From CAZKWY01 sp964556655 (GTDB lineage Bacteria; Patescibacteriota; Minisyncoccia; Portnoybacterales; UBA2143), in the NCBI GenBank assembly GCA_964556655.1, contig CAZKWY010000008.1:1-30650 (forward strand): a stretch of DNA of 30,650 nt, written 5' to 3'. The notes under the pieces were generated by a model, which was given only the letters and a program-made list of their open reading frames with translations, made no database searches and was not told where the DNA came from. The position numbers were made by a program, and so were the translations under genes. Positions 14,460 through 21,962 of this stretch are shown here, one piece after another (the first letter of the stretch is position 1; the number at the start of each line of letters is the position of its first letter).

Positions 14460-15659
14460 TTAATTAATAATCTTGGTAACTACGCCCGCGCCTACTGTCT
14501 TACCGCCTTCCCTTATGGCAAATCTTTGTTTTTCCTCCAATGCCACAGGGCAGACTAATTTAATCTTAAGATTGACTGTATCTCCCGGCATAACCATTTC
14601 TGTACCCTCGGGCAAAGAGACATCACCGGTCACATCAGTAGTTCTGATATAGAATTGCGGCTTATACCCGCCAAAGAACGGGGTGTGACGTCCGCCCTCC
14701 TCTTTGCTAAGGATATAAACCTCCGCCTCAAACTCTTTGTGAGGAGTCACGCTACCCGGCTTAGCTAAAACTTGGCCTCTCTCAATATCTTCTCTCTTGA
14801 GACCGCGCAAGAGAATGCCAGTGTTATCGCCTGCCTGGCCATCCTCAAGAGATTTGTTAAACATCTCTATGCCGGTAACAACCGTCTTCTGCGTGTCTTT
14901 GACGCCTATTATTTCAACTTCTTCATTAAGCTTGACTTTTCCTCTTTCGATTCTTCCGGTCGCCACTGTTCCGCGCCCTTCGATAGAAAAAACATCTTCA
15001 ATAGGCATTAGAAACGGCTCGTCAACAGGGCGAGCAGGATTAGGGATATATTCATCAACTTTTTTCATTAACTCTAAAACCGGACCACATTTGTCGCAAT
15101 CTTCTTTTCCGCAACCGCACTCAAGCGCCTGCAGGGCAGATCCGCGCACGACAGGAATGTTGTCCCCGTCAAACTCATACTTGCTTAACAGCTCTCTAAT
15201 TTCCTGCTCTACTAAATCAACCAGTTCTTGATCATCAGCTTGATCAATTTTATTCAAAAAGACAACTAGGGCCGGCAAGCCCACTTGTCGCGCCAAGAGG
15301 ATATGCTCTCTAGTTTGAGGCATAGGACCGTCAGGAGCGGAAACCACTAAAATTCCTCCATCCATTTGAGCAGCGCCGGTAATCATGTTCTTGATATAGT
15401 CAGCATGCCCCGGACAGTCAATGTGGGCGTAATGCCTTGCCTCTGTTTCGTATTCAACATGGGAAACAGCGATAGTCAACCCTCTTTGTTTCTCCTCTGG
15501 AGCATTGTCAATCGCGTCTACTCCCTTTTCTTGAGCTGTAAAGCCAGCTCCTTTAAGACAAGTTAGGATAGCCGCGGTAAGGGTTGTCTTGCCATGATCA
15601 ACATGGCCAATAGTTCCAATGTTCAGATGCGGCTTGTTTCTTTCATATGTTCCTGCCAT
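14460..15659 (-). CDS. tuf: Elongation factor Tu with four-cysteine insert
   Basis: EF-Tu delivers aminoacyl-tRNA to the ribosome. The GTPase motifs are GHVDHGKT (18–25), DCPGH (81–85) and NKID (136–139). Domains 2 and 3 follow normally to residue 399. In the G domain, where most EF-Tu proteins read GSALKALEG..., this one has ECGCGKEDCDKCG, with cysteines 181, 183, 188 and 191: a possible metal-binding knuckle. Switch II reads RGLTIAVSHVEYE rather than the common GITINTSH. It has its own promoter-like sequence upstream. Confidence 0.97.
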   Translation of the reverse strand: MAGTYERNKPHLNIGTIGHVDHGKTTLTAAILTCLKGAGFTAQEKGVDAIDNAPEEKQRGLTIAVSHVEYETEARHYAHIDCPGHADYIKNMITGAAQMDGGILVVSAPDGPMPQTREHILLARQVGLPALVVFLNKIDQADDQELVDLVEQEIRELLSKYEFDGDNIPVVRGSALQALECGCGKEDCDKCGPVLELMKKVDEYIPNPARPVDEPFLMPIEDVFSIEGRGTVATGRIERGKVKLNEEVEIIGVKDTQKTVVTGIEMFNKSLEDGQAGDNTGILLRGLKREDIERGQVLAKPGSVTPHKEFEAEVYILSKEEGGRHTPFFGGYKPQFYIRTTDVTGDVSLPEGTEMVMPGDTVNLKIKLVCPVALEEKQRFAIREGGKTVGAGVVTKIIN

Positions 15660-15771
15660 AGTGATAATTAATAACGAATAACAGGCCGCAGATAGCGAAT
15701 GCTAAAAAATTCCCTACCTAAAGCTCTTTATTCATTGATATTTAAATTTAATTTAAGGCTAAACTTTTCTA

Positions 15772-15800
15772 AGTCTACAAAACAAACAATAAATAGTCAA
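15772..15800 (-). promoter_or_regulatory. Candidate promoter of tuf
   Basis: The minus strand shows TTGACT, exactly 17 bp, then TAGACT. Initiation near 15765 would leave a leader of about 105 nt before the tuf ATG. The leader contains a small hairpin (TAGC-ATTC-GCTA near 15693–15704). It lies in the 182-bp gap between the 87-aa gene and tuf. Confidence 0.5.
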
Positions 15801-15841
15801 TAGCGAAGCTAATTCTATCGGGTTTTGTTCTTTGTTTGCTC

Positions 15842-16105
15842 TTAAAAAGGAAGATCTTCTACTTTAATTTCCCCTTCCGCAGCGGTCTCTTCTTGATTTT
15901 TCCTCTCTCCCGCTTCCCATCGGGCTAAATCCTGATTAACTTTCTCTATGGCGCTATTCTCGTCTTCCTGCCCCTTTTTTACGCCAGAATGTTTTCCAGC
16001 TTCATATTCTTCCAGCTTAACCACAACATAGGCAGGACCCTCTTTTTCTACAATGATACACTTGCCGCCCTCCTTTTGCAAAATAGACTTAATTCTTTCC
16101 CACAT
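15842..16105 (-). CDS. Small conserved-looking protein, Phd/YefM-like N-terminus and SSB-like C-terminal tip
   Basis: An 87-residue cytoplasmic protein between fusA and tuf. Residues about 15–35 (KCIIVEKEGPAYVVVKLEEY) recall the strand pattern of Phd/YefM-type antitoxins, but there is no toxin gene nearby. The middle is charged and helical (about 48–75). The last residues are EIKVEDLPF, an acidic stretch ending in Asp-Leu-Pro-Phe, very like the C-terminal tip of bacterial SSB (DDIPF). It starts 29 bp after the fusA stop. No family is assigned with confidence; placement among translation factors suggests a housekeeping role. Confidence 0.8.
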   Translation of the reverse strand: MWERIKSILQKEGGKCIIVEKEGPAYVVVKLEEYEAGKHSGVKKGQEDENSAIEKVNQDLARWEAGERKNQEETAAEGEIKVEDLPF

Positions 16106-16134
16106 AGTTTTTTCTAATTTATCTTTTGCGTCTG

Positions 16135-18246
16135 CTATTTTCCAATAATGCCTTCGGCTACGTTCTTAGGCACTTCTTCATAATGATCAAATTCCATCAC
16201 GAAAGTAGCCCGTCCTTGAGTCATAGAACGAAGCTGGGTGGCATAGCCAAACATGCCCGATAGAGGAACCTGCGCGTCAACTACTTTCATGGCGGCAACT
16301 CCTTCTCCCCTATCTTCCATCTGACCGATCTTGCCTCTTTTTGAATTAAGATCTCCAATGACATCACCCATAAATGCTTCAGGGACAACCACTTCAAGCT
16401 TCATAATCGGCTCTAAAAGAACTGGCTCGGATCTTTTAACTGCTTCCTGCAGGGCCATTGAGCCTGCAATTTTAAAAGCGGCTTCTGAAGAATCCACGTC
16501 ATGGTAAGAACCGTCATAAAGCGCTACCTTAATATCTACCAAAGGATAACCGGCTAAAACACCTTTGCCCATTGCCTCCTTAACGCCTTTTTCTACAGGA
16601 GGAATAAATTCTTGCGGGATAACGCCCCCTTTGATTTCGTTAACAAATTCAAAACCTTGCCCTCTTTCTTGGGGTTCTATGTTGAGCCAAACATGGCCAT
16701 ATTGACCTCGTCCGCCCGTCTGCCTAATATATTTGCCTTCCGCCTTGGCCGATTCCTTAATAGTTTCCTTATAGGCTACTTGCGGCTGGCCAATATTAGC
16801 TTCTACCTTAAACTCTCTTAGCATTCTATCGACAATAACCTCTAAATGAAGCTCGCCCATGCCAGAGATAATAGTCTGGCCGGTTTCATAATCTCCGCTC
16901 ACTTGGAAAGTGGGGTCTTCATCGGCCAAACGCTTAAGAGCCAGCGCCATTTTTTCTTGGTCAGCCTTACTTTTTGGCTCAATGGCAATAGAAATAACCG
17001 GTTCGGGAAAAGTAATTTTTTCTAAAATCACCGCTTTATCTGGATCGCACAAAGTATCTCCTGTGGTAGTGTTTTTTAATCCCACCACGCCAGCGATGCC
17101 GCCGGAATACATTTCCTTAATCTCTTCCCTTTTATTAGAATGCATTCTCAAAATACGGCCGATACGCTCCTTAGCGCCCGTAACAGGATTTAAGGCATAT
17201 GAGCCGCTGCTCAAAATACCCGAATAAACTCTTAGATAGGCAAGCTGGCCTACATAAGGATCGTTGGCCACTTTAAAAACTAGAGCGGACAAAGGTTCAT
17301 TGTCCTTGTTCTCTCTTTTAATAACTACGCTTTCATCTTCCGGGTCAAAGCCCTCAACCGGAGGCATTTCCGCCGGCGAAGGAAGATAATCAATTACTCC
17401 GTCCAAGAGCAATTGCACACCCTTGTTTTTTAATGCCGAACCGCAAAAAACAGGCACTAATCTGTAATCAAGCGTGGCCTGCCTTAATGCTTCCCTTATT
17501 TCCTCTTCGCCAATCTCTTCTCCATTAAGATATTTTTCCATCAATTGGTCGTCCTGCTCGGCAATTTTTTCCACCATTCTTTCTTTGTGGGCGTCAGCCT
17601 GTTTTTTTAATTCCTCGGGAATTTCATCTTCTCTTACTTTTTCTCCCGCTTGGCCTTCAAAATAGTAGGCCTTCATCTTGATCAGATCAACTACGCCCTC
17701 GTGGTTTTCCTCTAGGCCAATAGGAACTTGAACGGCCACAGCATTAGGAGTCAGTCTTTGTAAGATAGAATTAAAGCTATATTCAAAATTAGCTCCCATG
17801 CGATCTAGTTTATTAATAAAGCAAAGACGAGGCACATGGAATTTATCCGCCTGACGCCAGACGGTTTCTGACTGCGGCTCTACGCCGGCCACTCCGTCAA
17901 AAACTACTACTGCGCCATCTAACACGCGCAAAGAGCGCTGAACCTCGACAGTAAAATCTATATGGCCGGGAGTATCAATAATATTTATTTGATATTGGCT
18001 CGGCTCGTCAGAGAGATATCTCCTCGGCGTCCAAAAGCAGGTGGTAGCCGCGGAAGTAATAGTAATACCGCGCTCCCTTTCTTGATCCATCCAATCCATA
18101 ACGGCTTCGCCTTCGTGAACCTCGCCTATTTTGTGGGAAATACCAGTATAAAAAAGAACCCGCTCAGTAACAGTGGTCTTGCCAGCGTCAATATGGGCGA
18201 TAATGCCAATATCTCTAAGTTTTTCGATGGGGTATTCTCTAGGCAT
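16135..18246 (-). CDS. fusA: Elongation factor G
   Basis: EF-G is the GTPase that drives translocation and, with RRF, ribosome recycling. The motifs are AHIDAGKTT (near residue 17), DTPGHIDF and NKLDRMGANF, with RERGITITSAATT in switch I/II. Domains II–V continue to residue 703, a normal length, with GRGQYGHVWLNIEP in domain IV and VPLSGMFGYATQLRSMTQGR in domain V. It follows rpsG in the str order, 11 bp after that stop. Confidence 0.98.
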   Translation of the reverse strand: MPREYPIEKLRDIGIIAHIDAGKTTVTERVLFYTGISHKIGEVHEGEAVMDWMDQERERGITITSAATTCFWTPRRYLSDEPSQYQINIIDTPGHIDFTVEVQRSLRVLDGAVVVFDGVAGVEPQSETVWRQADKFHVPRLCFINKLDRMGANFEYSFNSILQRLTPNAVAVQVPIGLEENHEGVVDLIKMKAYYFEGQAGEKVREDEIPEELKKQADAHKERMVEKIAEQDDQLMEKYLNGEEIGEEEIREALRQATLDYRLVPVFCGSALKNKGVQLLLDGVIDYLPSPAEMPPVEGFDPEDESVVIKRENKDNEPLSALVFKVANDPYVGQLAYLRVYSGILSSGSYALNPVTGAKERIGRILRMHSNKREEIKEMYSGGIAGVVGLKNTTTGDTLCDPDKAVILEKITFPEPVISIAIEPKSKADQEKMALALKRLADEDPTFQVSGDYETGQTIISGMGELHLEVIVDRMLREFKVEANIGQPQVAYKETIKESAKAEGKYIRQTGGRGQYGHVWLNIEPQERGQGFEFVNEIKGGVIPQEFIPPVEKGVKEAMGKGVLAGYPLVDIKVALYDGSYHDVDSSEAAFKIAGSMALQEAVKRSEPVLLEPIMKLEVVVPEAFMGDVIGDLNSKRGKIGQMEDRGEGVAAMKVVDAQVPLSGMFGYATQLRSMTQGRATFVMEFDHYEEVPKNVAEGIIGK

Positions 18247-18257
18247 TATTTAAATTA

Positions 18258-18728
18258 TTACCATCCAAAATGAGCGAATGCCTTGTTGGATTCGGCAATC
18301 TTATGGGTTTCTTCTTTCTTCCTAACAGCCGCCCCTTCTTTATAGAAAGCATCTATAAATTCCTGCGCCAGCTTTTTAGACATCGGCTGGCCCTTCTTGC
18401 TCCGCGCCGCCTTAATAACCCAGCGCATCGCTAAAGCAGTTTTTCTTTCTCCACGCACTTCGCGAGGAACCTGATAATGCGCGCCTCCAATACGCCGCGA
18501 TCTTACTTCCACTAGAGGAGAAGCATTTTTAATTGCTTCATCAAAAACTTCTAATGGTTCTTTATCTTTTACTTTTTCCTGGACTAAGTCAAAAGCGCGA
18601 TACATAACTCGCTGAGCAACCATTTTTTTGCCGTCTTTGGTTAAATGGTTAATAAACTTAGCCACCAGTTCATTGCCGTATTTGGGATCAGGATTAAGTT
18701 GCTTTTTAAATTTCTTTTTTTTCCTCAT
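18258..18728 (-). CDS. rpsG: 30S ribosomal protein S7 (uS7)
   Basis: S7 is a primary binder of the 16S 3' domain and lies at the E site. The 156 residues contain LVAKFINHLTKDGKK, the signature VEVRSRRIGGAHYQVP and the C-terminal KEETHKIAESNKAFAHFGW. It lies 17 bp after rpsL and before fusA. In E. coli S7 represses this operon; no matching target is recognised here. Confidence 0.97.
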   Translation of the reverse strand: MRKKKKFKKQLNPDPKYGNELVAKFINHLTKDGKKMVAQRVMYRAFDLVQEKVKDKEPLEVFDEAIKNASPLVEVRSRRIGGAHYQVPREVRGERKTALAMRWVIKAARSKKGQPMSKKLAQEFIDAFYKEGAAVRKKEETHKIAESNKAFAHFGW

Positions 18729-18745
18729 TGTATTTTTCTAAAATT

Positions 18746-19207
18746 TTATTCCGCCGCTACTGCTTCGCCAGCTGACGCGCTCTCGCCGCCTTTTCCTCCT
18801 TTAGGCTTCTTTGCTCCATAAAGGCTTCTGGACTGCTGTCGCCCTTCCACTCCTGAACAATCCAATACTCCCCTCACGACATGATAGCGCACTCCAGGCA
18901 AGTCTTTCACTCTGCCGCCTCTGATCATCACCACTGAGTGCTCCTGCAACTTATGGCCTTCGCCTGGGATATAGGCAGTTACTTCCATGCCATTGGTCAA
19001 ACGAACACGAGCTACTTTTCGCAAAGCAGAGTTAGGCTTTTTAGGAGTAGTTGTGTAAACCCTGACGCAAACACCGCGCTTAAAAGGAGAACAATAGCGG
19101 GAAGGTTTGTTTTTTAACAAATTAAAACCCTTCCTTAGAGCAGGCGTCTTAGGCTTTTCTTTAATCTTTTTTCTTTCTTTTTTAACCAACTGATTAATAG
19201 TAGGCAT
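18746..19207 (-). CDS. rpsL: 30S ribosomal protein S12 (uS12)
   Basis: S12 is at the decoding centre. The start is the ATG at 19205–19207 (PTINQLVKKERKK); a longer frame would begin at a TTG (19310–19312) and add 35 non-family residues inside the leader. The loops PKKPNSALRK and GRVKDLPGVRYH, which hold the streptomycin-relevant lysines, have wild-type-like sequence. The 153 residues include a Gly/Ala/Glu-rich tail of about 15 after KKPKGGK. It is the first gene of the cluster. Confidence 0.96.
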   Translation of the reverse strand: MPTINQLVKKERKKIKEKPKTPALRKGFNLLKNKPSRYCSPFKRGVCVRVYTTTPKKPNSALRKVARVRLTNGMEVTAYIPGEGHKLQEHSVVMIRGGRVKDLPGVRYHVVRGVLDCSGVEGRQQSRSLYGAKKPKGGKGGESASAGEAVAAE

Positions 19208-19219
19208 TTGAAATAAAAA

Positions 19220-19239
19220 CGGAGAAGCGGACCCTCCGC
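19220..19239 (-). promoter_or_regulatory. Overlapping alternative hairpins in the rpsL leader
   Basis: In the minus-strand RNA GCGGA-GGG-TCCGC (19227–19239) and CGGAG...CTCCG (19220–19238) share bases, so only one can form. They lie about 13–32 nt upstream of the rpsL ATG. This is a plausible control element but could be coincidence. Confidence 0.35.
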
Positions 19240-19371
19240 GCGTCAAAGTTTTTGCCGGATATTGTTTTCGGCTGAATAATTGCTTGTTTATTTTAAGTAA
19301 CGGAAAAACCAATCATATATTATCATACCGATCGCCTGCCTCAAAATAAAAAAGCTTTTTCGCTTAAAATA

Positions 19372-19400
19372 AAAATAGCAGATTGTTTTTTTTATGTCAA
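19372..19400 (-). promoter_or_regulatory. Main promoter of the rpsL cluster
   Basis: The minus strand has a perfect TTGACA -35, a 17-bp spacer and TATTTT preceded by TGC (extended -10). Initiation near 19365 gives a leader of about 158 nt. The leader starts with a short AAGC/GCTT hairpin and a T-run (about 19346–19360), possibly an early attenuator. The mscS terminator lies directly upstream, so this is an independent unit. Confidence 0.72.
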
Positions 19401-19411
19401 ACAAAAGCGAT

Positions 19412-19442
19412 AAAAAAAGCTCTTCGACAAACACCGAAGAGC
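19412..19442 (-). terminator. Strong rho-independent terminator after mscS
   Basis: GCTCTTCG and CGAAGAGC form a perfect 8-bp stem with an 8-nt loop, followed on the minus strand by seven T. It lies about 30 bp after the MscS-family stop codon and 12 bp before the -35 of the ribosomal promoter. Confidence 0.85.
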
Positions 19443-19472
19443 AAAACAGCAAAGGATTGGATTTCTCTTGGC

Positions 19473-20330
19473 TTATTCCCTGGCCTGATGAACAACTCTT
19501 TGCGGAAAAGGAATCTCAATGCCCTCTTTGTCAAAAGCAATTTTGATTCTTTTTCTAAGTTCGCCAGTCACGTCCCACTGACGCAAAGGCTTGGTTTCGC
19601 CCAAAATTTTAATAACCACTGCTGAATCAGCAAAATCTTCTACTCTTAAGAATTCGGGCGCTTTAATAATATCTTCTTTCCATTGCGGATCTTCAGCCAT
19701 TTCTTTACCAGTCTGGTTGACTACTTCAATAACTTTTTCCAATTTGGCCAAATAGGAAACGCCAATATCCAAATTAACTCTGGCAAAGTCTTTGGAAAGA
19801 TTAGCTGACTTGCCGATTTCGCCGTTAGGAATATGATGCACTCCTCCATCTAAATCGCGCAAAACGGTCGTTCTTAAGTCAAGATCTTCTACCGTACCAC
19901 AGGTTTCTCCAACACAAATTACATCGCCAACGCGGTATTGGTTTTCCAAAATTACAAAAAGACCGCTAACGAAATCACGCACAATATATTGCGCGCCAAA
20001 GCCCAAGGCCAGCCCGATCACGCCAGCGCCTGCCAAAAGAGGGCCAATATTAATTCCCAGCTCCGCCAGAGACATTAAGATAGCTGCCGCCCAAATGATA
20101 ACTTTAAGACCGCCCTCAAAAACAACGATGAGAGTGTCTTCTCTCTTTTTCTCCGCCTGCGGACTTAAATAACCTTTTGACACAACCGCCTTTCTGACAA
20201 CTTTATCAATTAAGATACCGGCGAAACGGCGCGAGAGATAAGCGCCAAGAAAAATAAAGATGATACGCACGCCATGGTCTAAAAACCACGGATAAAAATT
20301 ATCTAAAAAGTTTTGTAAAAAATTTTCCAT
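19473..20330 (-). CDS. MscS-family mechanosensitive channel
   Basis: Small-conductance mechanosensitive channels release solutes on hypo-osmotic shock. The 285 residues have three hydrophobic helices (about 21–40, 68–90 and 94–125). The third is the Gly/Ala-rich pore helix GAGVIGLALGFGAQYIVRDF, followed by the beta-domain signature ENQYRVGDVI and HIPNGEI. The C-terminal alpha/beta domain is present, so the channel looks complete and matches E. coli MscS length (286). It follows the receiver gene by 85 bp. The exact subfamily is not resolved. Confidence 0.92.
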   Translation of the reverse strand: MENFLQNFLDNFYPWFLDHGVRIIFIFLGAYLSRRFAGILIDKVVRKAVVSKGYLSPQAEKKREDTLIVVFEGGLKVIIWAAAILMSLAELGINIGPLLAGAGVIGLALGFGAQYIVRDFVSGLFVILENQYRVGDVICVGETCGTVEDLDLRTTVLRDLDGGVHHIPNGEIGKSANLSKDFARVNLDIGVSYLAKLEKVIEVVNQTGKEMAEDPQWKEDIIKAPEFLRVEDFADSAVVIKILGETKPLRQWDVTGELRKRIKIAFDKEGIEIPFPQRVVHQARE

Positions 20331-20353
20331 ATTTTTATAAAGATTAAAATACT

Positions 20354-20382
20354 ACTTTAACAGCGTTTTTATGTTTATACAA
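20354..20382 (-). promoter_or_regulatory. Weak candidate promoter of the MscS gene
   Basis: The minus strand has TTGTAT, a 17-bp spacer and TAAAGT with TGT before it. It lies in the 85-bp gap after the receiver gene. The -35 is poor, so read-through from upstream may dominate. Confidence 0.3.
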
Positions 20383-20415
20383 TGACTACGCCAGAATATT
20401 AACGCAACCTTATAA

Positions 20416-20793
20416 TTACTTGAGCGCTTTCTTTATTTTTTTAATCATTTCTGAAGGAGTAACCTGCGTCTTAACTACGTACTCTAAAGCTCCTAGCTGG
20501 CCAGCGCGCTCTTTCGACTCTCTCGTGTCAAAATTAGTGAAAATAATTACGGGAATATCTTTTATTTGAGAATCTTTTTTAATTCTCTCTAAAGTATCAA
20601 GCCCGTTTTTATTTCTCAAAATCAAATCTAGCAAAATAAGGCGCGGCTTTTGGCGACGAGCCAGCTGAATGCCTTTCTTTCCGTCGTCTGCGGTAATAAC
20701 AGAAAAGCCCTCTAGATTCAACCTGTTGCTGTAAATCAAAAGCTGATCTGGGTCGTCTTCAATAAAAAGAATTTTTTTATTCGCCATAAACAT
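20416..20793 (-). CDS. Stand-alone response-regulator receiver domain
   Basis: A 125-residue receiver with no output domain. Key residues are present: acidic pocket E12-D13-D14, phospho-acceptor D56 (ILLDLIL), T86 (IFTN) and K108 (VVKTQ). It should be phosphorylated by a histidine kinase; none is in the window. Two starts are possible, ATG at 20791–20793 or two codons later (MANKK). A TTGACA-like -35 (20857–20862) lacks a good -10, so transcription may come through from the tRNAs. Two hairpins fill the upstream gap. The partner and output (motility or pilus control is one possibility) are unknown. Confidence 0.92.
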   Translation of the reverse strand: MFMANKKILFIEDDPDQLLIYSNRLNLEGFSVITADDGKKGIQLARRQKPRLILLDLILRNKNGLDTLERIKKDSQIKDIPVIIFTNFDTRESKERAGQLGALEYVVKTQVTPSEMIKKIKKALK

Positions 20794-20797
20794 TAGA

Positions 20798-20814
20798 CGA
20801 AATTTTTAATTTCG
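20798..20814 (-). promoter_or_regulatory. Hairpin just upstream of the receiver gene
   Basis: CGAAATT and AATTTCG form a perfect 7-bp inverted repeat with a 3-nt loop, ending 4 bp before the receiver ATG. It could mask the start codon region or be an operator. Confidence 0.4.
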
Positions 20815-20822
20815 ACCTTGCC

Positions 20823-20845
20823 GCTTGGGGATTAAATTCCCAAGC
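20823..20845 (-). promoter_or_regulatory. Hairpin between tRNA-His and the receiver gene
   Basis: GCTTGGG and CCCAAGC form a 7-bp stem with a 9-nt loop. It is not followed by a T-tract, so it is not a typical terminator. It might mark the 3' processing region of the tRNA transcript. Confidence 0.4.
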
Positions 20846-20868
20846 AAGTTTCTAATTGTCAAACAAAG

Positions 20869-20940
20869 GGTGGCTAGAGGGAATTGAACCCTCGTCACTA
20901 GTGCCACAAACTAGCGCTTTACCACTAAGCTATAGCCACC
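20869..20940 (-). tRNA. tRNA-His (anticodon GTG)
   Basis: The minus strand folds as a full cloverleaf. The acceptor is GTGGCTA/TAGCCAC with an extra 5' G opposite C73, the histidine identity feature. The D arm is GCTT/AAGC; the anticodon stem CTAGT/ACTAG holds the loop TTGTGGC with anticodon GTG; the T arm is GAGGG-TTCAATT-CCCTC. CCA is not encoded. It lies 6 bp downstream of tRNA-Arg, apparently on the same transcript. Confidence 0.95.
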
Positions 20941-20946
20941 ATCATG

Positions 20947-21020
20947 CCTCCTCGGGAGGACTCGAACCTCCAACATCCGCCTTAGAAGGGCGGTGTTCTA
21001 TCCGGTTGAACTACGAGGAG
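20947..21020 (-). tRNA. tRNA-Arg (anticodon TCT)
   Basis: The cloverleaf is complete. Acceptor CTCCTCG/CGAGGAG with G73, D arm GTTC/GAAC, anticodon stem CCGCC/GGCGG with loop CTTCTAA (anticodon TCT, reading AGA/AGG), and T arm GGAGG-TTCGAGT-CCTCC. CCA is not encoded. It is the first gene behind the promoter at 21029–21057. Confidence 0.95.
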
Positions 21021-21028
21021 CTACTTAT

Positions 21029-21057
21029 TTTATAGCTCAATCTGGCGCAAAGATCAA
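21029..21057 (-). promoter_or_regulatory. Promoter of the tRNA-Arg/tRNA-His pair
   Basis: The minus strand has TTGATC, a 17-bp spacer and TATAAA (five of six consensus bases). Initiation would fall close to 21022, a couple of bases ahead of the tRNA-Arg 5' end. Confidence 0.65.
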
Positions 21058-21073
21058 TAAAATGCCCTTTTTT

Positions 21074-21361
21074 TTATTGGAAAGGACTGAAATATTTACT
21101 GGCTCTCACCCGATAAAGATTTTCCTGGCGCGCCTCCAAATCGTATAAAAACTCCTGAAGCATTTGCTGATTGACAGAAATTTCTATCGCCGGCTCCTCT
21201 ATTTCCGCCCGCACAACCTTATAAATATAGCAATAATAAACAAGACCGCCCGAAGCAACAAGTAAAAAGAATAAAGCGCCTACTATCCAAAGATAAGACT
21301 TTTGAAACAGGGATAAAATATTTTCTAAATTAAGCTTTCCTCCTATGATTTTTTTGAGCAT
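21074..21361 (-). CDS. Single-pass membrane protein at the end of the pilMNO operon
   Basis: A 95-residue protein with a short basic N-terminus, one strong hydrophobic helix (about 23–47, YLWIVGALFFLLVASGGLVYY) and a charged outer part (AEIEEPAIEISVNQQMLQEFLYDLEARQENLY). It begins 13 bp after the pilO-like stop. It occupies the slot of pilP in classical operons but has no lipobox and is far too short for PilP. I infer an accessory subunit of the same platform. No family is recognised. Confidence 0.8.
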   Translation of the reverse strand: MLKKIIGGKLNLENILSLFQKSYLWIVGALFFLLVASGGLVYYCYIYKVVRAEIEEPAIEISVNQQMLQEFLYDLEARQENLYRVRASKYFSPFQ

Positions 21362-21374
21362 GAAAAATTAATTT

Positions 21375-21962
21375 TTATTGGCTGGTAAACACTTTTATTC
21401 CCATTACGCTCTCCAGCCTACTCCCACTCGCAGAAGCATCTTCTTCGCTTACAGGCTCTCCCCCCAGTTTGCTTATTCTCAAATCGGTAATTTCTGTTAA
21501 GCGATAAGGCGGATAAGGACTGTCCTCAATATTAGCCAAGAAATGGAGAAAACTGGAAAAGCTTCCCCACAGAGAAATTCGCAAAGAAAGGAAGGGCAGA
21601 TCGCCTTCCTCTTCTTCGCCCGCCTCAAAAGAGCTAGCTGTCTTGATTTCAAAAACATTTCCCGTCTCCTCGGCAACTTCTTCTATGGTGGAAATAAAGC
21701 CAACGATTTCATCTTCATCAAGAAAGGTTTTTTTCACCAATAAAAGTTGCTCTTCGCGATCTTCGTATTTTTTCTCCAGTTCTTTAAAAAGGGTTTCTTT
21801 TCTGTCCATAGCCATAAGCAATTCTTTATTGGCAAAGTATTTATCCGCTGATTTTTCCGCTTTGCCAATTAAGGGGAGAAAGACAAGCTGAAAATATAAA
21901 ATCAGAGCGATTAATCCTACTCCCGAAAACAAAATTATTTTTCTGTAAAAATTATTCTTCAT
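21375..21962 (-). CDS. pilO: PilO-like type IV pilus assembly protein
   Basis: PilO forms a coiled-coil heterodimer with PilN in the inner-membrane platform of type IV pili. The 195 residues show one N-terminal membrane helix (about 9–30), a coiled-coil stretch (about 35–78) and a ferredoxin-like C-terminal region (LSLRISLWGSFSSFLHFLANIE), typical of PilO. Its ATG overlaps the pilN stop by 11 bp, implying translational coupling. The assignment rests on architecture and order more than on sequence identity. Confidence 0.8.
   Translation of the reverse strand: MKNNFYRKIILFSGVGLIALILYFQLVFLPLIGKAEKSADKYFANKELLMAMDRKETLFKELEKKYEDREEQLLLVKKTFLDEDEIVGFISTIEEVAEETGNVFEIKTASSFEAGEEEEGDLPFLSLRISLWGSFSSFLHFLANIEDSPYPPYRLTEITDLRISKLGGEPVSEEDASASGSRLESVMGIKVFTSQ

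Noticed and set aside
15842..16105. Toxin–antitoxin locus suggested by the Phd/YefM-like N-terminus
   Set aside because: No partner toxin frame lies beside it; both neighbours are core translation-factor genes.
19208..19312. N-terminal extension of S12 starting at a TTG
   Set aside because: The added 35 residues are absent from S12 proteins and overlap the leader; the internal ATG gives the canonical PTINQ start.
20834..20862. Promoter for the receiver gene from the TTGACA at 20857–20862
   Set aside because: No acceptable -10 occurs at 15–19 bp; only GAATTT or AATTTA is found.
20941..20946. CRISPR-like or direct repeat arrays in the tRNA region and elsewhere
   Set aside because: No regularly spaced repeats of 20–40 bp were found anywhere; the only clear repeats are the palindromic element at 29273–29353 and the coding repeats in 1–400.
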